Assembly (NCBI GenBank): GCA_030068145.1
Contig: JAPJBO010000864.1
Location: 33,402 to 97,401 of the forward strand
Direction of reading: 5' to 3'
Origin: Diplonema papillatum
Lineage: Eukaryota; Euglenozoa; Diplonemea; Diplonemida; Diplonemidae
Length of the DNA: 64,000 nucleotides
Positions within the stretch are counted from its first letter, which is position 1. Every line of letters begins with the position of its first letter. The notes beneath the pieces are model-generated. The model saw nothing but the letters and a program-made list of their open reading frames with translations. It was not told the origin of the DNA and did no database searches. The translations under genes and the position numbers were made by a program. Positions 20,640 to 30,900 of this stretch are shown here, in pieces.

Positions 20640-21588
20640 CTACTTTACCAGCGTCTTTTCATGCTTTTTAGTAGTAGTAGTGACGGAGGAAAAGCGAATA
20701 AAATTGAAGGCGCACCTGAAGCAGAGTCGCGTGTCGAGATCGCATCCTCGAGTGGATGTAAGCGTGGCTGCAGCTGATGTGGTACTTGACGTAGTTGCGG
20801 AATTGAAGGAGCATGTCGACGGTGTTCTCGAGGACAGCGGGAGTAGTGTCGGTGTGCTTCCGGAAGAGGAAGAAGGTCACCCACAGCCTGTGCGGCTCCT
20901 CCGACTCGACGTTCTTCACGTCGCCGAGACCCGACGGCCGTTCCTTCGAGAAGCTGCACGACGGCGCGCCCGCCAAGTTCCGGTTGTGCTTCTTCGAGTC
21001 AGCGAACTCCTGCAAGAACAGCCTCCCGTACAGGAGGTCGTCTTCCGTTTCGAAGCACATCGAGTAATACACGGAAACGTTGTCTTTGTTCGCCTGGAGG
21101 TACATGCTTTCGTTGGGTCGGTAGCCCAACCGGACGGGTGCAAAGAGGTCGTCCTCGTTGGCTCGCTTGAAGTGGTGCTCGAAGGCGGGCCACATGCAGT
21201 TTTTGTACAGGGACCCGTATTTCACGCAGATCTCCTCCAGCTTCGCCTTTTCGTCCTTCGGCATCGGCTTCACCCTCCACTGGTCGTTGTCCTCCATTAC
21301 GATACACGCAGTTGGGTCTGGGGACATTTCCTCGGGAAGATCGTCGGTGATGATGTTGTCGGCGCCGTACACGTCAGCGAGCCTCTCGACCATACCCCAC
21401 TTCACAAGTCTGTTCTTGCCCATGTGCAGCGTGATGCTGACGTAGATCTTGCTCTCCCCGTCTGCGAACACCTCCCACTGCGAGCCGTGGTAGTCCGCGC
21501 ACCGGAACAGGCGCATTTCCTTCGCATTCTGGAGGATTTCCACCAGGTTGTCGACGATGGTCTTGTGCGATCCTTCGAGAAGAAGCAT
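20640..21588 (-). CDS. ARPC2: Arp2/3 complex subunit 2 (p34-Arc)
   Basis: The protein begins MLLLEGSHKTIVDNLVEIL, as ARPC2 proteins do (human MILLEVNNRIIEETL). It keeps the family blocks in order: a fingers region ending KIYVSITLHMGKN, a linker with YGSLYKNCMWPAFEHHFKRA, NESMYLQANKDNVSVYYSM, RLFLQEFADSKK, WVTFFLFRKHT and FRNYVKYHISCSHAYIHSRM. ARPC2 forms the core of the Arp2/3 complex with ARPC4 and contacts the mother filament when branched actin is nucleated. Exon 1 (20716-21588, 291 codons) ends at CAG before GTGCGC. A 52-nt intron with a CTACTACTACTAA-like branch region ends in AG. A terminal exon (20640-20663) would add HEKTLVK and a stop, giving 298 residues against 300 in human. The last exon is inferred and is unlike the usual ARPC2 tail. 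Read without splicing, the frame runs on for 15 codons. Confidence 0.92.
20664..20715 (-). other. putative 52-nt intron of ARPC2
   Basis: Donor GTGCGC directly follows the last conserved ARPC2 codon. The interior is pyrimidine-rich (TTTTATTCGCTTTTCCTCC), then ACTACTACTACTAA, and the acceptor is AAAAAG. Conservation stops exactly at the donor, which supports the boundary. The acceptor is inferred. Confidence 0.6.
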
Positions 21589-21684
21589 CTTCCTTGCTCT
21601 TTTTTTGGGTGCCTTTCTTTTCTTCTCGAACGACCTGTGCGCAGGGTTTCCTAGGAGAAGGAGGGGTGTCAGCCGGCCTTACCG

Positions 21685-21812
21685 TCGTGATGAGGATCGA
21701 TGATTGCAATTATTCTCCTTGAATGAGGAATGCCTAGTAGGCGCAAGTCATCAGCATGCACTGATTACGTCCCTGCCATTTGTACACACCGCCCGTCGTT
21801 GCTACCGATTGG
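21685..21812 (+). pseudogene. fragment of nuclear 18S (SSU) rRNA gene
   Basis: Sequence such as GATTGCAATTATT, GAGGAATGCCTAGTA, CACTGATTACGTCCCTGCC and TTTGTACACACCGCCCGTCG matches the 3' third of eukaryotic SSU rRNA, in the right order and spacing. It starts at about TCGTGATGAGG and loses similarity after GCTACCGATTG. Changes at universally conserved positions (CCATTTG for CCCTTTG) show that it is not a working gene. It is a dispersed rDNA fragment about 100 bp upstream of the ARPC2 start, on the opposite strand. Confidence 0.9.
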
Positions 21813-22096
21813 CTCGGCCTGGTAGCGATAACGTGGGCTGGTCGACAGTCATGGTCATTGCAGGCCCTTCTCGCTAACCCTTTCTTAGGGGCATATGAGT
21901 ACGTCTCAAATACCTTGGAAAATGTGTGTCCCATTTTCTTCATCAGAATTCTGGGAGATACAGAAGCCTCGCCGGAGGCATCCAGTGGCCAATCCGAGCT
22001 CAGAAACTTCGTGTAGGAACAGTAGGGGGGCCAGGGACGCGGCAACGCCTTTGTCGCAAATTGAAAACGGGCACATTTTCTGACGTACTCAGATAC
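21813..22096. other. no gene recognised
   Basis: An open minus-strand frame runs through this stretch into the rRNA fragment, so it is unlikely to be translated as a whole. Confidence 0.35.
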
Positions 22097-22198
22097 CTTC
22101 CCCTGCGTATCGATGAGACGGTCCTTCGCCTTCAGGTAGCAGGTCTGTGCCTGAACAGGTACAATAAAGAACGTGCGCCTCGATACCAGCCTGAAGAG
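22097..22198 (-). CDS. candidate internal exon, 34 codons
   Basis: The acceptor (ACTACGCAG above 22198) and the donor (GGGAAG, then GTATCTGAG) bound a phase-0 frame. It reads LFRLVSRRTFFIVPVQAQTC and continues YLKAKDRLIDTQGK. The peptide has a strand-helix look; a Tim44/ribosomal L45-like fold is conceivable, but the match is too short to claim. No partner exons were identified. Confidence 0.35.
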
Positions 22199-23500
22199 CT
22201 GCGTAGTTTGTTTTCTTCGTTTACCAGTGAAGCTCTACATACGAGCGACAAAACACAAAACGATCGGAAGGAGACTCAGAGGAACCCTATGTTTGAGTGA
22301 TGGCTCCTACAACCAGAGATCTGAACTCGTCCGAGGCAGCATCACGGGAAGCATGTCGCTTCCCGTGGTGCAAGGGTCAACCCTGCATTTAAATAAGAGA
22401 CGACTGCATCACCCGGGGCCCTTCTGCCTCCGAGTTAAGCATTGAGTTCTGTAAGGTGCAAGGGCCATGAAGGCAAGCGAGCACTGTGCTAAGCAGCGGC
22501 AGGCAGCGTGGGTTAAGGGCCACGAGGGTGACCGTCGGAATTGTGGTGGCCGGCAACACCGCAAGGTGTAACAGCAAACTGGAGCTCGGTGAATAGACGC
22601 CGGGCGTCAGACACAAGGTTATAGGTTTAGGTTCAACTTATCAACGTGATAGACATGCACTGTGTCCCATGGTTGAGTCCCTGATACCTCCGCCGCGATG
22701 CTGGCTTAGTAAAGCTGCGCCGTCTTCTCATGCCGTACAGGCCCTGCGTGGAAAAGATGGAGCAAGCGGACACGACTTTATTTGTTCCGTTATCGAATGG
22801 CGAACACTCGGCAATAAACACGAATAGAGCGATGCGCTGGAAACGAAGAAAGAAAAGCAAGAGTGTGCGAGAAGTATCGGATAAAAAGAAGTAGAGCCAC
22901 AACAATAGAAAAAGACAGAAAAGGGGGACAGTTTGCTTTATTCGAAACGAAACCTCAAAAAGCAGGGTGGGGTGTAGAAACAGAGTCACAGAACGAAGAA
23001 AAGGAAAGGATGCCCCCATCTTAGTCGGTTTGTCCACTCTCTCTCCCCCCCTCCTTTCTGTTCCTCTCTTGCATCTGCGGCCCCGCCATGCTTCGCGCAA
23101 CGCTGGCGAACAATCGTGCACAAATAGAACAAGCCGTAACTTTTACGTAGGCAGCGTCTTTTGTCTCATAATGGTCAGACAAGGAAGACAAAAAGGCGCA
23201 AGCCGAAGAAAGAGAGGGTACGGTATCGCTCGAAAGATTCTGTTGAGCAGCGAAGGGTGGCCGAATGCAAAAGGAGCCCAAGGGAACGACCGAAATTCAT
23301 CATGCACGCAAGGCTCGCCCTTTTTTGTGTTTCCGACGATCCCGAATGGGTGTACAGATTTGGCGTCTTTCGACCTTTTGTGTGTTTGTGAAGTTCAGCT
23401 TAGTGCGTGCTTGTGGTGATCGGTGGGGTTCCCAAAAGAAATGTTTTGTTTTGTCGTATCTTCGAGCCAGACTTGATCTCGTGCATTAGCCAAGTGGCCC
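22199..23500. other. no gene recognised; hairpin and dispersed repeats
   Basis: A strong hairpin at about 22338-22370 has arms ATCACGGGAAGC and GCTTCCCGTGGT. Sequence at 22438-22560 (GCATTGAGTTCTGTAAGGTG and then AAGCAGCGGCAGGCAGC) belongs to the dispersed family that flanks the LINE-C copies. Purine-rich sequence fills 22830-23000. No gene is supported. Confidence 0.45.
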
Positions 23501-23539
23501 ATTCTGTTGCTTTTCCGCTGTGCTCCTTTTTTTTTTTTT

Positions 23540-23820
23540 GAATACCCGAGGCGCCGGCCCGGTCCTTTTTGGCATTCGCATCAGTTTGGCTTCTGCTGCA
23601 ATCGTGGTTGTTAAAGTGCTCTTCTTCCTGAAAGGGAAAAAGAAACAGTGAAACAAATAGAGAAAAAAAAAATAGTAATATAAAAAACGGGCGTTGCGAC
23701 ATCGGGAAGACGCATATGATGTCAGCTTCGTGAGCATCGAACTCCCGCTCGATTACCGGCCGGTTGTTCTTTGCCAGAGTGAAGTGCCTCTCGACTTGCA
23801 TGGCTACGCATGTCAGGTAA
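23540..23820. other. possible exon region, strand uncertain
   Basis: Both strands look protein-like at about 23690-23815. The plus strand reads DAYDVSFVSIELPLDYRPVV and ends at a very good donor (GTCAG, then GTAAAC) but lacks a pyrimidine tract upstream. The minus strand reads VERHFTLAKNNRPVIEREFD and is followed by a classical pyrimidine tract and acceptor (CTTTTTCCCTTTCAG at about 23630), then a second possible exon. I cannot choose between them, and I do not recognise the protein. Confidence 0.3.
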
Positions 23821-24136
23821 ACACCTTCATGTGCGCACTATACTATAGAGAGCCACGTACAACATGGTGGCACAAGATGCTACCCGTACAGTAGCGCGCG
23901 CACCTCTTAACACGTAGGTGGAGTAACACCTCACCTCGTGTCGCGGTGTTTTGGTGTTTGGGTGACCGCACAGCGTTCGTGACGAGGGAGGTTCACGCTA
24001 CAGTGTTAATAGTTGACACCGAAATGAATCGACGGTATCGGACAGCTGGCACGGTTTCCCAATGCACGAACCCACGAAGATTCGAAGCAGAGCTAATGCT
24101 GTGCACGTCAGCGACCACGCTGGTTGTCTGGTTGCA
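23821..24136. other. no gene recognised
   Basis: Nothing supported beyond short frames. Confidence 0.3.
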
Positions 24137-24283
24137 GGCGTACCCAGATGAATCGGCACTGCATCGGCAATTCTGTCCGTATCAACCTGCATCTCGGTGA
24201 CAGACTGACGTGCCCAGACGAACCGACACTACCATCGGCAATTCTGTCCGTATCGACCTGCATCTCGGTGACAGACTGACGTA
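24137..24283. repeat. tandem duplication of about 73 bp
   Basis: CATCGGCAATTCTGTCCGTA, then ACCTGCATCTCGGTGACAGA and CTGACG, occur twice in a row. Near-identical copies indicate a recent duplication. Confidence 0.9.
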
Positions 24284-24686
24284 CACCGATTGCACACGTT
24301 AGGCGAGCAACAATGCTGCCGAAGTCAACCTGGAGCAGGCACTGAGCTGGTACCTCAGTGCCAGCACGACGGTGAGGTGCCAGCATCGAGCTGGAGGCAC
24401 GGCAAGTGGCAGCGCCGCGGCCGGGTCTCAAGGCGCACTTTACCCCCGTCGCTTGGGAGGCGAGTTAAAGAAAAGATAAGCTCGCCCAACCCACGGGGAA
24501 GAGGCTTGAACCGATCGCGGCCTAGATGGACACCAGCTTGTCCCAGAAGGGCGTCGCGTCCTGTGAGATTGGCGGTTTTGCGTTGGAGACAGCGGCGGAG
24601 GGCACGTCTCCAACAGGCGGGACCTCGGTTTTGAAGTCTCGTAACCTGAGGCAGTTTCCGCCCTGCGTAGTGTCTAACGAGAACGC

Positions 24687-24858
24687 TGAGCCGGTCCGTC
24701 CCTATCTCTTGAAACTGCATCGAAGTGCCTGCCGCTGTTTATCACAGTGAATCACGGTCCACCACGGTCCATTAGTCCCTAGAGCTGCATCGAATTGCCC
24801 GGTGCTGTATTCTTCGGTCTATCACGGTCGATCAAGAGGGGATGGACCGGCTCAAACG
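24687..24858. mobile_element. short inverted-repeat element (MITE-like)
   Basis: The left end TGAGCCGGTCCGTCCC and the inverted right end TGAGCCGGTCCATCCC bound about 170 bp, and both are followed inward by a TCTTGA-like block. The interior contains a tandem GCATCGAA(T/G)TGCC motif and CACGGTC repeats. No coding capacity. Related ends occur at 50953-51117 and 53208-53352. Confidence 0.7.
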
Positions 24859-25117
24859 CGTAAAAGGAAGCGGATTTTCCGCAACTCACGTCGCCATCGC
24901 AGGTTGAGTGATTGCCTCGTCTCGGGGCAACGAGCTTCGGCGAGGTCACTTTCCTGAACACAATCTTCAGCCAACTACACCCTGCTAAAGGCTGTGTAAA
25001 TTCTCTTATCGACATCATGCCTCTACTCTTTCAGTGAAACTATGAGTGTCAAGAAGTGGGCCTTAGGGGGTTGGAAGTGGGGTGTCTAGCATTGAGTTAT
25101 TTTTGAGGACATGACGG
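24859..25117. other. no gene recognised
   Basis: Nothing supported. Confidence 0.3.
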
Positions 25118-25222
25118 TACTGCAGAGCCACGGGCCTACGGGTCAAGTGGCTACCGATTTCCCAAACTAAAGCATCAAGGCTTGGCGCACCTTGGGCCTT
25201 GGCGCTCGCGCTGAACACAAAA
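25118..25222 (+). repeat. inverted repeat arm 1 (105 bp)
   Basis: Blocks CTGCAGAGCCACGGGCCTAC and CTAAAGCATCAAGGC, ending in GCGCTGAACAC, recur in reverse complement at 27136-27242. The arms are about 1.9 kb apart and roughly 90 percent identical by eye. Confidence 0.85.
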
Positions 25223-25429
25223 AAAGCTCGTCGAGACGGTCAGCTGCAGGGCAGAGCAAACGGGGTTGTAGCACTGTGCTGCCTCCGACTCAAGCTTTGC
25301 AAGCTGTGGTTGACCGTCACGTTCCTGGACCAGGTGCGGTCTTTTTCGTTTTTATTTTTCTTCTTCTGAGGACATGAACATGTCTAGCAATGGATCCTTA
25401 GAGTCTTGAAGTTGGAGTCTTCGGGCTAA

Positions 25430-25843
25430 TGCATTAAGCTGGAGCTTGCAAGACCCGCCTCAACCCAAACTCTCCAGGAGTCGGTTCGGGGTGGTGCTCG
25501 TGCACTTTGCTTTAGTTTCCAGTAAAATATTGGTGTCCAGAAGTGCAAGTCTAACCTTTCGGGTCTAGACGTGGGAGTCGGTGCCTGGATATAGGGGGAT
25601 ACGCTGGCACACATGCCAAAGAAAAGCGGACACACCGATTTCAAAGACCAGCCCCCTTGTTCGGCAGACTTGTTCAACAACATCCGACGGCTGCAGCCTT
25701 GCATCCACACCGGGACCGTCTGTTCGTAGTTGAAGAGGGAGAGGAATGCGTTTCTCCACTTGAGCTGCAGCATCAGCTCCGCTTCTGCTTCATCTTCGCC
25801 TGTCCTCCAGCTGTGCACTCCCCTCTTGTCGTCATCGGGGTAC
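25430..25843 (-). CDS. candidate exon with protein-like composition
   Basis: The minus strand reads YPDDDKRGVHSWRTGEDEAE and then LMLQLKWRNAFLSLFNYEQT, followed by VPVWMQGCSRRMLLNKS. A possible acceptor (TACTTGAG) lies just above 25843. The donor is not clear, and the conserved-looking part probably ends before 25600. The phase does not join directly to the exon at 26454-26576, so another exon or another gene would be needed. Family unknown. Confidence 0.3.
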
Positions 25844-26231
25844 CTCAAGTACGAATACTGTTGTGTGGGATTGGGGCGGTGTCAATCCGAAGCACAGAGA
25901 TCCTGTAGTTCTGCAGACTGCTTCAAAAGCTTCTGATAAGTACTCGAACTGCCACCTCACCAGACCGCTGGCCTGCACGTGGAAGACCCTGGCTCAGCAA
26001 GAGTGCACCAGCAGACCACCAGGGCTAAAAAACACAAACCTCCAGAGCAAAAAAACGGCAAAAAAAAACGACCAGAAACACAAGTAGCGTGCCAACCTTG
26101 GTGCACTCCCTTCACGATGATCTCGCGCTGACGTATGCCGGAGGGCCACTACGCAAGGCCAGTCGCCCAAGGAGATCCGCCAAGCCTTGCAAATCCAGTA
26201 AGTAGTGGTGGCAGTTTGAACTTGACAAGCA

Positions 26232-26285
26232 GCAACAATCTGTGACGATAGGCTGAATACCCAGTAAGTAGTGGTAGTAGTAGTA
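26232..26285 (-). repeat. 3'-end core motif with TAG-repeat tails
   Basis: The block GCAACAATCTGTGACGATA (26232-26250) sits between two (GTA/GTG)-rich tracts and next to TTTGAACTTGACAAGC. The same arrangement occurs at 30270-30325 and 30892-30940, directly after a basic LINE-like C-terminus. Confidence 0.6.
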
Positions 26286-26453
26286 TGTCAGCATCGTTCC
26301 AGTTCAGGAGAAGTCTGGAGGGGGTGAAACAACTCAACAACAAAGCAGGTCTCTCTTGCTGAACGCACTCCTTATTTTTCGCGTGCGGGCAACCCGCAAC
26401 GATTGTTTGGCCACAACTGCAAAGCGGAAGGCAGGTCAGAACCGTGCGCACAC

Positions 26454-28935
26454 CTCGGTGAAAGAGAACGATGACCAGTCTTTTTTCGCGATCGCCGCTT
26501 GGGCGTCTTTCAAGCTGGCAGTCTCCTGCACGCCGGCCGCCTGCAGGATCGCTGTGCAGAGCTCCACGTCGTGAATCTGTGTGGGTTTGGAGTGTAAGTT
26601 CGCTAAGGGTGGCCATTACCCGTGAAGGTTCCTTCAAGGTATCGTATACCTGCCGACTACCTACCCCCCCCGTGCATAAGATGGACGAATAATTCGGGTT
26701 TTGGCGGTATCCATCTTGTTACGTGTTTGTCAAAAGGCGTGCATTCCACGCTCCCAAAGACGCACGGTAGCCCAATCCATTCCGAGCAGTCTGTGACAGC
26801 CGATTCCTTGTTCCTGAGCTAACGAGCTAGTTTGCTTCGGCGTTGAAGCAAATCTGCGGGGTTCCGCACTTTTCCCGAATAAACGGACCCGTTTGTACCC
26901 ACATTGCCGCGGCCGCCAGGGAGTTTCACTCATTTAGGTGCTGAAAGACCGCCCGATGCAAGAGAATGAGAATCCGTTGGAAGCAGTGATTGCAGGGAAC
27001 GGTGTGGTAAACGCGCGCGCGAGTAGAGCCAACTTCGCTAAAGTTCTCCGATGTCTGGCGTTGAACTGGCAAGCAACGGGTCACGTACTCGTAGGTGCAG
27101 ATGCTACGTCGTAGTACCACCTCCTGATGACCTCGATTGTGTTCAGCGCAAGCACCAAGCCCCAACGTGCGCCCACGCCTTGATGCTTTAGTTCGGGAAA
27201 TCGGTGGACACTTGACCCGTAGGCCCGTGGCTCTGCAGTTCCGCCGAACACGTGAAGCTTGGCTCCCGTGTAGCAGGCTTTCCCTGGTGGGTTCCCTAGT
27301 ATCCATACGATGCATGGAAAAATTAGTTGTTGACAGGAGTACCATGAACATTCTACGGTCCTCGACACGAGCTCGTGGAAGCAATCCTCAGCTACTCGTG
27401 GACACTACGAGGTGTGGTATCTACCACATACCACTACGTAGTACCTGTGCCGGGTCGAGATCCGTACAAAAGTGACGAACAATCTGGGAGAAATGCTTTG
27501 TGCGCTTCAATCGTTGACAGTCTTGCCTTATTAAGCTCAATGCAAGGGAGGGACTCACACAGACGCCAAACGATAAAACGTTCGCCGTGTGCGCATTAGT
27601 GCCAACCGCGTTTTCGAGAGGTTTCTGTGGTCACTGCCCCAAGCATCAACGCCTCAGCAAGGCCTTCTCTAGCGTAGGATTGGCGGTGCCAAGGTCATCC
27701 CCCCGGAGAGGAGTGCAGGCATCACGAATACGAAGCCCTTCCAGGGTGTTGGGTATGCACTTCTGCAACCAACACTCGAGTATCGCAATACTCAAGCGCC
27801 TGCCGGTACCCCAAAGCAGGCGGGACGCGACGCCTTGTTGTTCGCAAGGCTTTCTTGCCATGCTACTTGACTCCGAATGAAAAGGAGGAAATATAGAGGT
27901 AGAGGGGCAAATACAATACAAACTCAATCTGATTTGTTCTTCGCTTACACCACCGTGTTGTTTTCTCACTCAGGACTTTGACCTGTTGCGTTTGTGTGAT
28001 CGTGTAGGGGTACCTCACGTCCGTTCAACACGTGGTTCGGTAGGTACAGCACTTAGAATCCCTTCGGTCGTCGAGCATTTCCTTCCAAGCTGGCGCTTAT
28101 GTAAAAAAACAAGGGGGGAAAAAAACATACGCGGGCCAGAGTGCTCATAAGCTTGATGTGGCCACGGTTCCACCACTCGCCTTTGAAATGCTGCTCCGTG
28201 AGTTCCTGCGACAAGATTTGTGGGTATATTTTTTCACAGTAACAACCGCAGTTGTCAATATCAAAAATTATGGTTGGCAGCGTACTGGAAATTGCCAGAA
28301 CAGGTTACAACACAAACAACAACGCATATCGGGAACAGAAAGAGTAGCGGGCGGCGTACGTGCATGAAATTGACCACGGTGTCTTGGTCCGCTAGTGCAC
28401 ACGAACAGTTCAGCTTCTGAGGCTGGCTCCACCATGCACGGGGCGCTGTTTCTCTGTTGGATAGCAAGACTGAACGCACCCCAATACATCGGCCGACTGC
28501 ACGTGCGGATTCGTGGCCGGCACAAAAGCTACAATACCCCTGAGAACAAGGCATGTCGGTAGAGACGGGGGACGGAGGGTTTCCAATGTGCAGACAGACT
28601 TCTGGTGGCTGAGCTGTCCACCACGGTACACCTCAATCAGGTCCATCCGTAACCTTTGAAGATTCATCGAATTGCTTTGAGCTGCCTCTCACGGGGCACC
28701 ATGATCTAACAGGATGGGATGGTAACATACCCCAGGGATTCGGTCTCAAAGGTTAAACCGTGGAGAATGAGGGAAAGAAAGATAGCGTACCACACAGCCG
28801 ACTTGGTCCTTCAGGATCTGCGTTTCGGCATCGAGCACCGACAGCTTGGCGTGGGGGCAGCCAAGGCCGTCCTCCGCGTCCTCCTTGTAGATCAGCAGTT
28901 GCTCCAGCTCGTTGTCCGTCCACCACTTGTTTTCG
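26454..28935 (-). CDS. candidate two-exon piece of an unidentified gene
   Basis: Exon a (28803-28935) follows the acceptor CCTGCTCACAG and reads ENKWWTDNELEQLLIYKEDA, continuing to LSVLDAETQILKDQ. Exon b (26454-26576) follows CCAAACCCACACAG and reads IHDVELCTAILQAAGVQETA, continuing to AIAKKDWSSFSFTE, and stops at the donor GAG, GTGTGC. Exon b is phase 0 at both ends and joins in frame to exon a if its donor is CAA, GTCGGC; a better donor (GTACGC) lies 15 bases further. The joined peptide looks helical, acidic and cytosolic. I do not recognise it. The 2.2-kb intron would contain one arm of the 105-bp inverted repeat. Confidence 0.4.
27136..27242 (-). repeat. inverted repeat arm 2
   Basis: Reverse-complement partner of 25118-25222, with the same ordered blocks. 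The pair could be a remnant of a larger inverted duplication or of a foldback element. Confidence 0.85.
27243..28802. other. no separate gene recognised
   Basis: This stretch would be the intron between the two candidate exons at 28803-28935 and 26454-26576. Short frames here carry no domain. Confidence 0.35.
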
Positions 28936-29084
28936 CTGTGAGCAGGGTTTTGAACATGCTGCAAATTTCGTAGGATTTTGTTGCGGTTCTAGAAACAAAA
29001 TGAATGAAATGACTGATCCTGTTTGGTGGAGATCCGCGCTCCTGCCGGGGCTTTGCTCGGGAGTAGCTGAATTAAACACCGGGG

Positions 29085-29432
29085 GATTGCAAGAACGTGC
29101 TTGGAGTGGGTATGTGCTCAACACCGTCTGCGCCGTGTTTTGGTCCTTTAAGCCACGGACACAGAAGGCGGACCATCATCAGCGCGGAACCTGAGTGTCG
29201 ACTGCGGTGTGAGTCTGGTTTGTCAGGCGGCTGTTCGTAGCTCGTCACAGCCAGGACCACCCGTGCTACTAGAGCTCAGGCGAATCCGTCACGGGGAGAA
29301 GGCCCCTACAACCGTGTCTGAGCAATCAGTTAAAAAACTCAGGGCACTCGCCCTGATTGTGACTGCGACTCGCTAGGCAGCACTGACTTGTCTTCTTTTT
29401 ACGATGGCAATCTGCGAAGTAAACTCCGCAGA
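29085..29432 (-). repeat. dispersed repeat D, copy 1
   Basis: It starts with GATTGCAAGAACGTGCTTGG and then GTATGTGCTCAACACCG after a G-run, and contains GTGTCTGAGCAATCAGTTAA near the 3' side. The closest copies are 51640-51945 and 53889-54180; 5'-end fragments lie at 29563-29615, 47700-47770 and 53160-53205. On the minus strand copies share a frame reading EQPPDKPDSHRSRHSGSA then LCPWLKGPKHGADG, so it may derive from a coding element. No tRNA-like head was seen. Confidence 0.8.
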
Positions 29433-29562
29433 GCACAGTGGACATGGGGTTGCTGTGTGCAGCACCAATGGTTGAAGTACCAAAAGGAAAAAGAGTGCGA
29501 GGAAGTAATCCTGCGTGCTGAGGGCAGCAAGTCGCGTTACGCGAAGTACCCTACTGGAATGG

Positions 29563-29615
29563 GGGGATTGCAAGAACGTGCTTGGAATGGGTATGTGCTC
29601 AACACCGCACTGGTC
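29563..29615 (-). repeat. dispersed repeat D, 5'-end fragment
   Basis: GGATTGCAAGAACGTGCTTG followed by GAATGGGTATGTGCTCAACA, again after a run of G. Similarity stops soon after the ACACCGCACTGGTCC block. Confidence 0.75.
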
Positions 29616-29689
29616 CCGTCTCGAGTTTCTAAAAAAAGACACTCGTGTCGCACAATTCGGGTGTGGAGCACGCCGTTGTGAATTCGGAT

Positions 29690-30248
29690 TGGATAGGGGG
29701 GTCGCTGCTATCGGGTGCTGGTTTTGAGGGATAAGTAAAGGCAAGAATGTTTTGCGGTGTCCGTCAGTATGGTAGTTTGTGCTACCTCCCTTCTTTTACA
29801 CTCGTTCTTTTCTCTACTCACTACCGTACGTACTCTTTCACTCTTTCACTCACTTTGGCTAGCCAAAAAAGACTCCTGTCGGGGCCTACGGATAGGGGGG
29901 GAGGAAGATTTGAGTTTGCCCCCTTACGGACGGAGGGGAGGGAGCGCAGAAAGCCTTTCGGGGAATCGATGGGTCGAACTCGACAGTTTTACGACTCCGC
30001 AAGGTGAACCGTGATGCTCCTCGGAAAGGTCTCGTAGCACATCTCTTCACAGCAGCAACCGTTGGTCTTTTCTTTTTGACGTGTTTTTACTCTGGAAGCA
30101 CAGTGTCCGAACACCAGCTCGGGTTCTGGCATTTTCGACAGAAGTGTGTGTCTCCGAAGAAGATGTTAAGCAAGAGCGTGAGCGGTTGTAAGGGGGAGAG
30201 AGAGGCCTTGTAACAGTATGCCATTGGTCGGTAACAATTAACTTCAAA
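29690..30248. other. no gene recognised
   Basis: Nothing supported beyond short frames. Confidence 0.3.
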
Positions 30249-30900
30249 GACTAGCGTCTTATACGACGAGTAGTAGTAGTAGTAGTAGTTTGAACTTGTT
30301 ATGCAGACAATCTGTGTCGATAGACTGCACAAGCCGCTACAGACTACCTCTTTGCACGCGTCGTGTCTTGCTTCGGTCGCTTCTTGCCCTGCGTACTGTT
30401 TGTCTCCGGTGCGCGCTTCACGTCCGATGTGCAGTTTGATGACGAGGAATCAGATGATTCGGCGCACTGCCTTTTCTCCCTCGCAGGTTGTTTCCGCGGC
30501 CGAGATCTCGACTCGTTAGCCTGCTCGTCTTCGCGGCTCCGCTTCGGCTGGGCTTGTGGGCTGTCCTCTTTTGGGGTGCGCTTTTCGTTCAGAGGCGGTG
30601 CTGCGGCTTCGGCTTCTTGCGGGCGCTCCCACCTGTTTGCTCTTCGTTGCGTCCGCGCTTCCGCTGGGAGCAGGCGCCGTCCGTCCCTTCTGCACGTTCA
30701 CCGTTCGGTGGTGGCGTCCGATCTGTTGGTTGTGGGCCCTGGCCGCGGCTTCGGCTCCGGCGCCTTCGAGGCACACGCGCTCGCCCGTTGGTCGACAGGC
30801 CCTCGCTTACCGCTGGCCGTGCTCCGTGGTGCCTCGCTTGCAGCACTGCCTGGGCCTGCGGCGCCGCACGTCCTCGTACCGCATGCACGTAGTAGTAGTT
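30249..30900 (-). mobile_element. LINE-like 3' end, copy 1
   Basis: Read on the minus strand, a Lys/Arg/Ser-rich frame (KRTPKEDSPQAQPKRSREDE and on) ends KKRPKQDTTRAKR and a stop near 30361. A 3' UTR of about 60 bp follows with the core motif (GCAGACAATCTGTGTCGATA in plus orientation at 30303-30322) and then a (CTA)n tail at 30268-30291. An ORF C-terminus, short UTR and microsatellite-like tail is the typical layout of a LINE 3' end. The body of the element is not recognisable. Confidence 0.55.

Noticed and set aside
21734-22045. A 103-codon minus-strand frame as a gene
   Set aside because: It overlaps the 18S rRNA fragment antisense; only the upstream part at 22097-22198 has exon-like boundaries.
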